A program made the position numbers and the translations under genes. Shown here piece after piece: positions 52,078-61,009 of a DNA stretch of 64,000 nucleotides. Source of the stretch: JADLHS01 sp964561105 (GTDB lineage: Bacteria; Verrucomicrobiota; Verrucomicrobiia; Limisphaerales; JADLHS01); NCBI GenBank assembly GCA_964561105.1, contig CAZLOH010000015.1:1-64000 (forward strand). The letters are read 5' to 3'. The notes beneath the pieces are model-generated. The model did not search any database, was not told the origin of the DNA, and saw nothing but the letters and a program-made list of their open reading frames with translations. The first letter of the stretch is position 1; each line of letters opens with the position of its first letter.

Positions 52078-52226
52078 TTCATTAACACCCCACTTCAGTG
52101 GGATGCCCCGCAGCCGCAACACTCCATGAACCGCTTCAGCGGTTTTACGAGCCGCCCCTAACCGCTGAAGCGGTTCGGTCTCCAGGCCGACGCCGAATCA
52201 CCCCACTGAAGTGGGGTGTTAATGAG
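52078..52226. repeat. 149-bp four-hairpin element, copy C (intergenic)
   Basis: The ends TTCATTAAC and GTTAATGAG enclose hairpins at 52086-52105 (CACCCCACT, loop TC, one mismatch), 52129-52144 (AACCGCT/AGCGGTT, loop TC), 52160-52175 (AACCGCT/AGCGGTT, loop GA) and 52199-52218 (CACCCCACT/AGTGGGGTG, loop GA). The order, loops and length match copies A and B, but the stems differ with compensating changes. Confidence 0.85.
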
Positions 52227-52291
52227 ATTGGCGGTCGCATGTCTGGCGAGTTTGTGAAATTTTGCAGGCTGACGCCGACCGACAACTCGGG

Positions 52292-54799
52292 CTATTTCCC
52301 CTCCGGGATCCGCATCCCGTAGAACGAGCGATAGACAAAAAACAGCGCCACGAGGAAGAAGCACGCCCCGATCATGGTCTTGGTGGATTGCGCTTTCATC
52401 GTAACGGCAATTTCCACCGCCAGCAGCCCGAACAGCGTGGTGAATTTGATCACCGGGTTCATCGCCACCGAACTCGTATCCTTGAAGGGATCGCCCACCG
52501 TGTCGCCGACGACCGTGGCGGCGTGGAGGTCGGTGCCCTTCTGGCGCAGGTCCACTTCCACGATTTTTTTGGCGTTGTCCCACGCGCCACCGGCGTTGGC
52601 CATAAAGATGGCCTGGAACAAGCCGAAGAAAGCGATGCCGATCAGGTAGCCGATAAAGAAATAGGGGTTGAAGAAGGGAAGCGCGAGCGCGAAGCAAAAG
52701 ACGACGATGAAGATGTTCCACATGCCCTTCTGCGCATAGACGGTGCAGATGCGGACGACTTCCTTGCTGTCCTTCTCCGAGGCGGTGGTGGCATCCAGTT
52801 TCATGTTCTCCTTGATATAAACCACGGCGCGATAGGCGCCGGTCACCACCGCCTGCGTGCTCGCGCCGGTGAACCAGTAGATGACGCCCCCGCCCATGAT
52901 GAGGCCGAGGATGATCTCCGGCTGGACGACGCTCAAGGCAGCGACCACTTCCTTGAACGGCCCGCTGCCGCCGGCGGCCAGTTGCGCCTCATACAAACCT
53001 TGCAGCAGCATGATGATGCCGAACACCATGGTGGTGGCCCCGACCACGGCCGTGCCAATCAACACCGGCTTGGCCGTGGCCTTGAACGTATTGCCCGCGC
53101 CGTCGCCTTTCTCCAGTTGATACTTGGCGTTCTCGAAGTCCGCTTCAAAACCAAAGTCGCGTTTGATCTCGGCCTTGATGTCCTTGCGACTTTCAATCTG
53201 GCTCAACTCGTAAACGGACTGGGCGTTATCCGTGACCGGCCCGTAGCTGTCCACCGCGATCGTCACCGGCCCCATCCCGAGAAAGCCAAACGCCACCAAC
53301 CCGAACGCAAAAATCGGCGCGGCAAAAGGGAACTGCGCCGGCATGATGCCCTGCAGCGCCGCGTTGGTGGAGAATTGCCACGCGGCGAACATGAGCACCA
53401 GGATGCACAACCCCATCCAGAACGCGGAGAGATTGCCGGCGACAAATCCGGACAGGATGTTCAGCGACGCGCCGCCGTGCTTGGAACAGTTGGTCACTTC
53501 CTGAACGTGGCGGGAGTTGGTGCTGACGAACACCTTGGTAAACTCCGGGATGAGCGCCCCGGCCACCGTGCCGCAACTGACGATGCTGGAGAGCACCCAC
53601 CAGAGGGCGGGCTGCGGCACGCCGTTCATCGCAAAATCGCCCAACAACAGCTTGCTGGCGATGAACGTGATGGCAATGGACACGGCTGAGGTGATCCAGA
53701 CCAGGTGCGTCAGCGGCGCTTCGAAATCGAAGTCCCGCTTGTCCCCAAACATCGCCTTGCTGATGCCCTGGTTGAGAAAGTAAGAAACGAGGGAAGTCAC
53801 GATCATGAGGACCCGCATGACGAACAGCCAGATGATGAGCGTGGCGCACACTTCGGGACTTTTCGCCAGCGCCAGGGCGAGGAACGCGATCAACGCCACC
53901 CCGGTCACGCCGTAGGTTTCAAAACCATCCGCCGTCGGACCGACGGAATCGCCCGCGTTGTCGCCGGTGCAATCCGCGATGACGCCGGGGTTTTTGGGAT
54001 CATCCTCCGGCAGCTTGAAGACGATCTTCATCAGGTCGGAGCCGATGTCCGCGATCTTGGTGAAGATGCCGCCGCAGATACGCAGCACGGAAGCGCCGAG
54101 TGATTCGCCGATGGCAAACCCGATGAAACACGCCCCGACCAGTTCCCGCGGCAGGAACATCAGGATGCAAATCATGAAGAACAATTCCACCGCGACGAGC
54201 AACAAGCCGATGCTCATGCCGGAGCGAAGGGGGATGCAGAGCGTGGCGAAGGGGTTGCCTTTGAGCGCGGAGAAGGCCGTGCGGGAATTGGAAATGGTGT
54301 TGATGCGGATGCCGAACCACGCCACCCCGTACGAACCGAGGATGCCCAGGACGGACGACAGCAGGATGACAAACACGTTGAAGGCGATTTTCCCGGAACT
54401 GACCGGCTGGCCGGCCGCATCCTTGTGGTCGGTCAGAAATCCGAAATAAAACACCATGCAAACCGCAATCAGAACCCAAAGAATGGCCAGGAGTTTGCCC
54501 TGCGTGATCAGGTAGGTTTTGCACGTTTCATAAATGCTGTGGGAGACTTTGGCCATGCTCTCGTGAACGGGCAGCCCCTTGGTTTGCAGGTATTGCACAA
54601 TGCCAAACAATGCGCCGATGGCACAAACGACAATGCCCAGCATCATCAACGTGTGACCGCTCACGCCACCCAGGCCGTTGAATTTTACGGCGCTCAGATC
54701 GGGGATGTGGATGTCGGATTCGCTGGCGAGGGACGAAAACGTCAGCCCCACCGTCAGGAAAATGAAAAGCCCGAGGAATCGAAGTGTTGGATTTCGCAT
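52292..54799 (-). CDS. hppA: Membrane-bound proton-translocating pyrophosphatase
   Basis: The 835-residue, roughly 16-helix enzyme hydrolyses pyrophosphate and pumps ions. The substrate site is seen in DIGSDLMKIVFKLPEDDPKNPGVIADCTGDNAGDSVGPTADGFE and in SNCSKHGGASLNILSG-like and DNAKK segments near the C-terminus. The K+-site position reads GNTFKATAKP; a Lys there is characteristic of K+-independent H+-pumps, so that type is favoured. A signal-like first helix precedes the core. It is a single gene, convergent with none and followed by the hairpin region at 51939-52226. Confidence 0.92.
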   Translation of the reverse strand: MRNPTLRFLGLFIFLTVGLTFSSLASESDIHIPDLSAVKFNGLGGVSGHTLMMLGIVVCAIGALFGIVQYLQTKGLPVHESMAKVSHSIYETCKTYLITQGKLLAILWVLIAVCMVFYFGFLTDHKDAAGQPVSSGKIAFNVFVILLSSVLGILGSYGVAWFGIRINTISNSRTAFSALKGNPFATLCIPLRSGMSIGLLLVAVELFFMICILMFLPRELVGACFIGFAIGESLGASVLRICGGIFTKIADIGSDLMKIVFKLPEDDPKNPGVIADCTGDNAGDSVGPTADGFETYGVTGVALIAFLALALAKSPEVCATLIIWLFVMRVLMIVTSLVSYFLNQGISKAMFGDKRDFDFEAPLTHLVWITSAVSIAITFIASKLLLGDFAMNGVPQPALWWVLSSIVSCGTVAGALIPEFTKVFVSTNSRHVQEVTNCSKHGGASLNILSGFVAGNLSAFWMGLCILVLMFAAWQFSTNAALQGIMPAQFPFAAPIFAFGLVAFGFLGMGPVTIAVDSYGPVTDNAQSVYELSQIESRKDIKAEIKRDFGFEADFENAKYQLEKGDGAGNTFKATAKPVLIGTAVVGATTMVFGIIMLLQGLYEAQLAAGGSGPFKEVVAALSVVQPEIILGLIMGGGVIYWFTGASTQAVVTGAYRAVVYIKENMKLDATTASEKDSKEVVRICTVYAQKGMWNIFIVVFCFALALPFFNPYFFIGYLIGIAFFGLFQAIFMANAGGAWDNAKKIVEVDLRQKGTDLHAATVVGDTVGDPFKDTSSVAMNPVIKFTTLFGLLAVEIAVTMKAQSTKTMIGACFFLVALFFVYRSFYGMRIPEGK

Positions 54800-55161
54800 A
54801 AGGTTGGGCAGAAGCTACGCGAAAGCCGGTCTGGGTAGCCAACCAAATTTTGCGTTTTGTGGCTGGAAATCGCAGCGTGGCAACCCGCCCCTTCGCCCTG
54901 GAGGAGGATGCCTTGACGCAACAGTCTGCCCGGCTCGGTGCCGCGTCGGCGCAACGGGAGATTCCCGCGCTCAAGAAACTCACTGTGCGTCTCGAAACCT
55001 GGCCAGCTCAAGCGGTAGCACAACCACGGCGATGGAGCGCACGTTCAAGGAACGCCTGCAAAAATGCCTGCGCACGCTGGAGACCGGCCGCGGCGGCCTG
55101 AGCGGGAGCAAAGCATTGGGAACAGGTTGCGAAAGATCTTGAATACGCTAGAGTTTCCCCC
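54800..55161. other. Intergenic region between hppA and the toxin-antitoxin pair
   Basis: These 362 bases hold the divergent promoter region of hppA and the antitoxin gene. I see no supported gene, strong hairpin or repeat here. Confidence 0.5.
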
Positions 55162-55392
55162 ATGAAAGCGCCGGTTGCCAAAGCAGAACAATTCATCACC
55201 GATGCCGACGGCAAGCGCACCGGTGTCCTGCTGGATTTGAAGACTTACAAGCACCTTCGCGAAGCCGAGGAGGAGTTGGCGGACATTCAAGCCTACGACG
55301 CCTTGCATGATCGCGCCCATACGGAAATCGCTGCCGGACAATTTGAGACCTTGACGAGTTATCGAGCCAGCCGCAAGCGCAAGGCGAAATGA
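55162..55392 (+). CDS. RelB/Phd-type antitoxin
   Basis: The 76-residue protein has a short beta start (QFITDADGKRTGVLLDLKTYKHL) and a helical acidic middle (EAEEELADIQAYDALHDR), like Phd/YefM or RelB-type antitoxins that bind DNA by the N-terminus and the toxin by the C-terminus. It overlaps the toxin gene by four bases (ATGA), the usual order for such pairs. It probably represses its own operon. Confidence 0.82.
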   Translation: MKAPVAKAEQFITDADGKRTGVLLDLKTYKHLREAEEELADIQAYDALHDRAHTEIAAGQFETLTSYRASRKRKAK

Positions 55393-55643
55393 GGTATCAG
55401 GTCATCATTCCGAAGTCGGTTCGGAAGGAACTGGACCGTTTGCCGGAGAAAATCGCAGACCGCGTTCTTGCCCGGCTGGTGGAATTGGAAACCAACCCGC
55501 GTCCAGCCGACGCGAAAAAGCTCAAAGGCCGCAATGCGTGGCGGATTCGCGTGGGTGATTATCGCGTGATTTACAAAATCCATGGTCGCGTTTTGCAAAT
55601 CCTGGTCATCACCGTCGGCCACCGCCGGGAAATTTATCGCTGA
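55389..55643 (+). CDS. RelE/ParE-family toxin
   Basis: The 84-residue protein has the RelE fold signature YQVIIPKSVRKELDRLPEKIADRVLARLVELETNPRP, then KLKGRNAWRIRVGDYRVIYKIHGRVLQILVITVGHRREIY. The closing basic and aromatic residues are those used by RelE enzymes to cut mRNA on the ribosome. Its start overlaps the antitoxin stop. Confidence 0.88.
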   Translation: MRYQVIIPKSVRKELDRLPEKIADRVLARLVELETNPRPADAKKLKGRNAWRIRVGDYRVIYKIHGRVLQILVITVGHRREIYR

Positions 55644-55684
55644 CCCGGCTGGTCGCCTCGCTCCCGCGCTGGGTTGAATGACAC

Positions 55685-55809
55685 AACTCCGGTGGAGTTG
55701 GAACACGCGCACTTCCGAAGCTCCGCTAGGAGCGAAATCTTTGTAGAACATCACGCCACAAAAATCTCCAGCCCCTTCGGGGCGGCATGTTTCGCTCCGA
55801 CGGAGCTTC
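55685..55809. repeat. Hairpin cluster downstream of the toxin gene
   Basis: A small palindrome AACTCC/GGAGTT (55685-55699) precedes a 93-bp element whose ends GAAGCTCCG (55717) and CGGAGCTTC (55809) are inverted. Inside are GCTCC/GGAGC (loop GCTA), GCCCC/GGGGC (loop TTC) and GCTCC/GGAGC (loop GAC). The remaining bases to 56108 hold no gene I can support. Confidence 0.65.
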
Positions 55810-56108
55810 AAAATGTTTTTGATTCTGGTTTCTACCAAGATGCCGCACCTACGGCGCTCGGTCTTGCGGATTTCAATGGGTGCATCCATCAGCGCACGGC
55901 CGCAGGTAAGCGCTCTCCGAAGTTGCGTTCGGCGAAGTTCGCGGATCAAGAGATGGGCGCTTCGGCGGCAGATTGTTCAAGTGGACGAAGCGCGAATCTC
56001 GCGTTCGGGAGATTTCATGCGGAGCAGAGCTGGGTAAAGGGAGCGATTCGTCGCGCACGAGAAGCTCTCCTGCCACTCGTAATCAATCAAGAAGGGCGGA
56101 GCACCGGT

Positions 56109-57401
56109 TCAATCGCCGGTGCCGCCGGCCCATTTGGGCTGGTGCTTCAGATGGTAGAGCATCTCCCCGGCTTTCGGGACATACAGCACCCCTTCGGATT
56201 CGCGCTGGGCAAAGTCCTCCACCCGGATGGATTCCGGGTCGCGATAGCCGAGGTTGACGTGCCGACAGACGGCTTCGGGAATCCCGGTGGCCAGCGTCAC
56301 CCGGATGCGACATTGCTCGATGCCCTGCTCGTAGGTGCCGATGCCGCGCACATGGGTGGAATGTGCGAGCACGCCCCACGGATAATGCTGGAAGCGGTCC
56401 CATTGCTTCAAAAAATAATCCCGACAATGATAGCCAATCTCGCGAATGACCTTGCCGTGCGTCACAGAAATCTCGTGAACGTGTGGCGCGTAGATGATGA
56501 GTTCGCCGCCGTCGGCCACCACGGGTTCGAGTTTGTACATGCCTTTGCCCGCCACCCAGAGGTCGTCGTACATCGGCGGCATTTGGGAGAGCACCGTGTT
56601 GAACGGCCGCTCCTGGTAGCGGATGTGAACCTGTTTGGAAAGTTCGCTCGCGGCGTCCCAGGCGGTTTCCGGGGTACCGAAGAAAAGACCCGCCAAGGAT
56701 TTGTCCGGCGCAACGACCATAGCGAAACAACGCTTGTCCACCGAAACAAGCTGGCCCGCCCGGTCAACAACCTTGCGCACGGGCGTCCATTTATTGCCAA
56801 TGATCATGGGGTTGGTGACCACCGCTCCGAGCCAGTGGAAAAAATTGAGGATCTTCGGCCCGCCGACTCCGGGGAAGAGATACTTGTTGCCGCCGGAAAA
56901 TCCCACGACTTCGTGCGGGAACACGGGACCGACGATGATAATTTGATCGTAGTTGAAGACGAGCCGGTTGATCTCGACCGGCACCTCCAGGGCGAACCGG
57001 CCATCGGTGAGGGCGCTGACCTCCTGGGCGCTGAGCGTGCCGATTTCCCGGAGCGCAGCGGGGTTGTCCCATTCGTGATTGAAGAAGCGAACCCGGCCGA
57101 AGCGGTCGCTCCGTTCGCTCGCGGAAATCTCCAGCCGCTCGCAAATCGCCGCCTCGCTCATCGGCGGATGCGTGCCGAGGGCAATGAGGACATCGAGAGC
57201 CGAAGTGACCGCGCCGAGCTGATTGAAGATGGCTTTGAACAACAAGCCCACGGGTGCGGTGCGGGTATTATCGGGGACGATCAACAACACGCGTTGGCCG
57301 TGATAGTCGGAAGGCGGCAAGGCCGCGGCGACCAGTTCAGCGACTTGAACCTCGGAGACCGCTCCGTTCGCCCGGGCGATCTGTGAGAGTGGCTTTTGCA
57401 C
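56109..57401 (-). CDS. LarA-like nickel-pincer lactate racemase family protein
   Basis: The 430-residue protein keeps the LarA catalytic set in order and spacing: LIVPDNTRTAP, a His in LGTHPPMSE (His78), His163 in PHEVVGFSGG, Lys173 in GGNKYLFPGV and His189 in LNFFHW. The Lys holds the nickel-pincer nucleotide in LarA. It may racemise a 2-hydroxy acid, but substrates vary in this family. The cofactor-making larB, larC and larE genes are not in the window. It is transcribed on the minus strand just after the Ser/Thr kinase gene. Confidence 0.87.
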   Translation of the reverse strand: MQKPLSQIARANGAVSEVQVAELVAAALPPSDYHGQRVLLIVPDNTRTAPVGLLFKAIFNQLGAVTSALDVLIALGTHPPMSEAAICERLEISASERSDRFGRVRFFNHEWDNPAALREIGTLSAQEVSALTDGRFALEVPVEINRLVFNYDQIIIVGPVFPHEVVGFSGGNKYLFPGVGGPKILNFFHWLGAVVTNPMIIGNKWTPVRKVVDRAGQLVSVDKRCFAMVVAPDKSLAGLFFGTPETAWDAASELSKQVHIRYQERPFNTVLSQMPPMYDDLWVAGKGMYKLEPVVADGGELIIYAPHVHEISVTHGKVIREIGYHCRDYFLKQWDRFQHYPWGVLAHSTHVRGIGTYEQGIEQCRIRVTLATGIPEAVCRHVNLGYRDPESIRVEDFAQRESEGVLYVPKAGEMLYHLKHQPKWAGGTGD

Positions 57402-57478
57402 GCAGCAAAGTTAGACGTTGATTGGCGCGAAATCCAATCTGGAATCCGACGGCGCGGGTCAATCCACCACCGAAGCGA

Positions 57479-58363
57479 TCAAGGAAGTTTCAGTCCCAAG
57501 CGGTTCGCGATCTCGCGGGCGCTGACGGGCCGGCGGGCCGGGTCTTTTTCCAGACAAGCCGCGACCGTTTCCTCCCACGGAAGCGGAACGATGGCGTCCT
57601 CGATCCCAAATTCAAACAACCGTTCCGTCATGCTGGGAGGAATGACTTCATGCAATTGCGTGAACACGTCGCCTTGATAGAAGGGCGGTTTGCCGGTCAA
57701 CAATTCGTAGATCGTCACGCCCAGCGAATAGATGTCGTCCGCCACCGCTGCCGGATCGCCCGTCCATTGTTGCGGGCTCATGTACCAATCCGTCCCGACG
57801 ATGGGCGGATGCGAGGCGTCCCGAGCCGGGCCGGGATGGATTTCGCGCGCCAACCCGAAATCCGTCACCTTGAGCTGGCCGCGCGAGTTCACGATGAGGT
57901 TGGCGGGTTTGATGTCGCGATGGACGATGCGGGCGACATTATGCGCGTAATCCAGCGCCGCGCACAAATCGCGGATCCACGGAGTGATCTCCTCCACCGG
58001 GAAAATCTGACGCGGCTTGTCCACCTTCAAACTCCAGAGCGACCAACCGTCCACAAATTCCATGGCCACGGCGGCGCCCTGGGGAGTCTGAATGAAATCG
58101 TGGATGCGGACGATGTTGGGGTGCGCGAGCTTGAGATTGCGCCGGGTTTCCGTCTTCAAGCGCTCAATCTCCTGGCGATCCGCGAGAAGATGCTGGGCCA
58201 GAAATTTGAGTGCGATGGGTTGCTCCAGGACGCGGTCATGCGCCAGCCAGACCACGCCCATGCCACCCCCACCGAGCGTGCGCTTGAGGTAGTAGCGATC
58301 AAATACCCGTTGTCCGGCGGTGAACACGTTTTCCGTTCGATCGGCGCGAGCCATCTTTTCCAT
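57479..58363 (-). CDS. Serine/threonine protein kinase (Hanks type)
   Basis: The 294-residue protein is almost only a kinase domain: Gly-rich loop LGGGGMGVVWLAHD, Lys in PIALKFL, catalytic HRDIKPANLIVN, DFGLAREI, and the activation segment GTDWYMSPQQW. No membrane helix or sensor domain is present, unlike many bacterial PknB-type kinases, so it is probably cytoplasmic. Its targets are unknown. It lies 77 bases upstream of the LarA-like gene on the same strand. Confidence 0.92.
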   Translation of the reverse strand: MEKMARADRTENVFTAGQRVFDRYYLKRTLGGGGMGVVWLAHDRVLEQPIALKFLAQHLLADRQEIERLKTETRRNLKLAHPNIVRIHDFIQTPQGAAVAMEFVDGWSLWSLKVDKPRQIFPVEEITPWIRDLCAALDYAHNVARIVHRDIKPANLIVNSRGQLKVTDFGLAREIHPGPARDASHPPIVGTDWYMSPQQWTGDPAAVADDIYSLGVTIYELLTGKPPFYQGDVFTQLHEVIPPSMTERLFEFGIEDAIVPLPWEETVAACLEKDPARRPVSAREIANRLGLKLP

Positions 58364-58644
58364 AACCTATTAGACGCGGAAGCACTACGCACGGTTAAAA
58401 CACTGAGCCGCAAGGCGGCACGACGATGATTGCGTGGATCACTGCATTTTCAACGAGGGTTTGCCGCGCGGCTATTTTACGTTCACCACACGACGAGTTA
58501 AGCCAGGCCGGCAGATATGTGTACAATCAATTTGTCGCAAACGACGAAGGTATTTCGGCGAAATCGCGCTCGGGCCTCGTTCCACATTGAAAACACTCCC
58601 GCTCCGACGCAACCTGTGCGCGTGAAGTTGTTCAATCAGTTGCA

Positions 58645-59220
58645 ATGATCGTTCCCCGCGAAAACGCCAAAGCCAGCCTGCGTCAACAAATCCGCGCGCG
58701 GCTTCGAGATTTGTCGCCACGGCAACAACGCGATCGTTCGCTTCGGCTCTGCCGACGTTTGCTTGCACAACCGGAATGGCAGCGCGCCCGGGTTGTTTTG
58801 CTATTCGCCCCGCTGCGAGACGAACCGGATATCTGGCGGGTGATTGCGTCAGCGCTCATCGAAGGCAAGGAAGTTTCCGTCCCGAAGTTTGATCCCGCCG
58901 GCTCGGTTTATCAGGCCAGCCCGGTCCGGGACTTGGAGGATCTCATGCCGGGCAAATTCGGCGTTTTGGAGCCGCGCGCCAATTCTGAGATGGTGCCGTT
59001 AAACCGGCTGGACTTGGTGCTGGTGCCTGGGATAGCTTTCGATATTCGTGGCGGACGGCTGGGTCGGGGCCAAGGGTATTATGACCGGTTGCTCGCCACG
59101 GTGAACGGCTTGAAATGTGGAGTGGCGTTCGACGAACAACTCGTGGACGCGGTTCCGGTCGAGCCGCACGACGTTCGTTTGAACCGCATCTTAACGCCGA
59201 CGCGCTGGATCGAGACCTGA
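58645..59220 (+). CDS. 5-formyltetrahydrofolate cyclo-ligase
   Basis: The 191-residue protein has the family start ASLRQQIRARLRDLSPRQQ, VVLLFAPLRDEPD and the substrate motif LVLVPGIAFDIRGGRLGRGQGYYDRLL. It converts 5-formyl-THF to 5,10-methenyl-THF with ATP, keeping folate available for one-carbon metabolism. RNase Y follows 18 bases later on the same strand. Confidence 0.92.
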   Translation: MIVPRENAKASLRQQIRARLRDLSPRQQRDRSLRLCRRLLAQPEWQRARVVLLFAPLRDEPDIWRVIASALIEGKEVSVPKFDPAGSVYQASPVRDLEDLMPGKFGVLEPRANSEMVPLNRLDLVLVPGIAFDIRGGRLGRGQGYYDRLLATVNGLKCGVAFDEQLVDAVPVEPHDVRLNRILTPTRWIET

Positions 59221-59238
59221 ACAGCACGCGGTCCTGAA

Positions 59239-60768
59239 ATGACTTTGGTCTGGTATATTGTGGACGCGGTCGTATTCGCCGTCGCCGGGGCGGGCGTGTG
59301 CGCGATGATTTTGAATGCTCGGAATCGCCGCCGCGAGGACGCGCACCGGCGGGAGGCCGCCGCCCAACTGGAAAAAGTCCGGTTGACCGCCGCCCAGGAA
59401 ATCACGCAACTTCGCTCTCAACTCGAACAAGCCCTCGTCACCCAACGCACGGAACACGCCGAACAGGATCGGCGGCTCACCGAGCGGGAGACTTTGCTCA
59501 ACACCCAGTTCGCGCGGATTCTCGAGACCGAGCAGGAATTGAAGCGACAAAAGGATTCCCTTAAAAACCAGGGCGACGCGCTGGAGCAGGCCCAGCGGGA
59601 GGCGACCCGGCTCACGAACCAGCGCCGGGAGCAGTTGGAAAAAATTGCCGGGCTGTCGGCGGAGGCCGCTCGCGCCCAGTTTCTAAAACAGGTCGAACAG
59701 GAGGCGCTGGCCGACGCGGCGAATGTTTCGCGCATGATCCTGGAAGACGCCAAGGCGCGCGCGGAGGAAAAGGCGCGCAAGGTCATTGTCACCGCCATCC
59801 AGCGTTACGCGGGCAATCAGACCTTCGAGAGTTCAAGCGCCACCATCCTGCTCGACAGCCCGGACCTGAAAGGTCGCATCATCGGGCGCGAGGGCCGGAA
59901 CATCCGGGCGTTTGAAAACGTCACCGGCGTGACCGTGTTGATTGATGATGAACCGGGGGCCGTCATTCTGTCCGCCTTCGACCCGGTACGCCGCGCGATT
60001 GCGCGGGAAGCCATGCAACGGTTGATCCAGGACGGCCGGATTCACCCCACGCGCATCGAGGAGGCGGTGAACGCGGTAAAGTCGGAAATGGAGGACACCA
60101 TCGTGCGCAAAGGCGAGGAGGCGGCTGCCCTCGCCGGAGTGGCGATGCTGCATCCAGAAATTGTCAAAGTGCTTGGCAAACTTCATTTCCGGCAGAGCTT
60201 CGCGCAAAATCTCCTCGATCACTCCGTCGAGGTGGCGCAGTTGATGGGTCTGATGGCAAACGAACTGGGCCTGGATGCGAACATCGCCCGGCGCGCCGGG
60301 TTGCTGCATGATATTGGCAAGGCGCTGAGCCACGAAATCGAAGGCCCGCACGCCATCGTGGGGGCCGACCTCGTCAAGCGTTATGGCGAAAGCGACGCCG
60401 TGGTCAACGGCGTGGCGTCGCACCACAATGACGTGCCGCCCGAGGGGCCGTGGGGAATTTTGGTTGGGGCCGCGGATGCCGTCAGCGCGTCGCGGCCAGG
60501 GGCGCGGTCCGAAAGTCTCACCACCTACTTGAAACGGGTGGAGGACCTCGAACGGCTCGGCAGCGAGTTTGCCGGTGTGGAGAAATGCTTTGCGTTGCAG
60601 GCCGGCCGCGAATTGCGCGTCTTTGTACAACCACAGAGCGTGAATGACGATCAGGCGTTCGCGCTGGCACGGAGCATCGCAGCCCGGATCGAAGGGAAAC
60701 TTCAGTATCCCGGACAGATTCGCGTCACGGTGATTCGCGAAACCCGGTGTGTGGAAGTGGCGAAGTAG
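59239..60768 (+). CDS. rny: Ribonuclease Y
   Basis: The 509-residue protein matches RNase Y: an N-terminal membrane helix (WYIVDAVVFAVAGAGVCAMIL), a long coiled coil (about residues 30-190), a KH domain with GRIIGREGRNIRAFENVTGV, an HD domain with NLLDHSVEVA and GLLHDIGKAL, and the C-terminal SAFDPVRRAIAREAM-linked part. It starts mRNA decay by endonucleolytic cuts at the membrane. It probably forms an operon with the upstream 5-formyl-THF cyclo-ligase gene. Confidence 0.94.
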   Translation: MTLVWYIVDAVVFAVAGAGVCAMILNARNRRREDAHRREAAAQLEKVRLTAAQEITQLRSQLEQALVTQRTEHAEQDRRLTERETLLNTQFARILETEQELKRQKDSLKNQGDALEQAQREATRLTNQRREQLEKIAGLSAEAARAQFLKQVEQEALADAANVSRMILEDAKARAEEKARKVIVTAIQRYAGNQTFESSSATILLDSPDLKGRIIGREGRNIRAFENVTGVTVLIDDEPGAVILSAFDPVRRAIAREAMQRLIQDGRIHPTRIEEAVNAVKSEMEDTIVRKGEEAAALAGVAMLHPEIVKVLGKLHFRQSFAQNLLDHSVEVAQLMGLMANELGLDANIARRAGLLHDIGKALSHEIEGPHAIVGADLVKRYGESDAVVNGVASHHNDVPPEGPWGILVGAADAVSASRPGARSESLTTYLKRVEDLERLGSEFAGVEKCFALQAGRELRVFVQPQSVNDDQAFALARSIAARIEGKLQYPGQIRVTVIRETRCVEVAK

Positions 60769-60832
60769 TGGCCGACGGTTTCAAAACGGCTGCAACGCTC
60801 GAACCTTGTTGGGAGAGCAAGCCCGTGACGGG

Positions 60833-61009
60833 TCAGCGGCCTTCCATCATCCCCGCCGGCAGCCCGTTCTCCCAATCCTTCGGTGCGTTCCAAGGGCGAA
60901 CCGATTCATTGGTGGGATCAGTGCTGGCGCAGCCGGAAAACAGAATGCCCGCGAGCAAAAGCAGAAGGCAGTAAAACCAGCCGGAACGATGAAGTCGAAC
61001 GCCGTTCAC
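60833..61009 (-). CDS. Small lipoprotein (58 residues)
   Basis: Reading from GTG 61009, the protein has a basic start (VRLHRSGW), a hydrophobic run, the lipobox FSGC and a short mature part ASTDPTNESVRPWNAPKDWE followed by NGLPAGMMEGR. The GTG overlaps the stop of the coiled-coil gene by four bases (GTGA), which supports translation and coupling. The mature tail looks like a conserved verrucomicrobial lipoprotein motif (from memory, not checked). It lies convergent to rny. Confidence 0.78.
   Translation of the reverse strand: MNGVRLHRSGWFYCLLLLLAGILFSGCASTDPTNESVRPWNAPKDWENGLPAGMMEGR

Noticed and set aside
52262..53689. 475-codon plus-strand open frame
   Set aside because: It is antisense to hppA, with His/Glu/Arg-rich composition and no recognisable motif.
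58430..58644. Possible 6S RNA upstream of the 5-formyl-THF cyclo-ligase gene
   Set aside because: This is the usual location in many Proteobacteria, but I could not see the long closing stem and central bubble of 6S RNA. A covariance-model search would decide.
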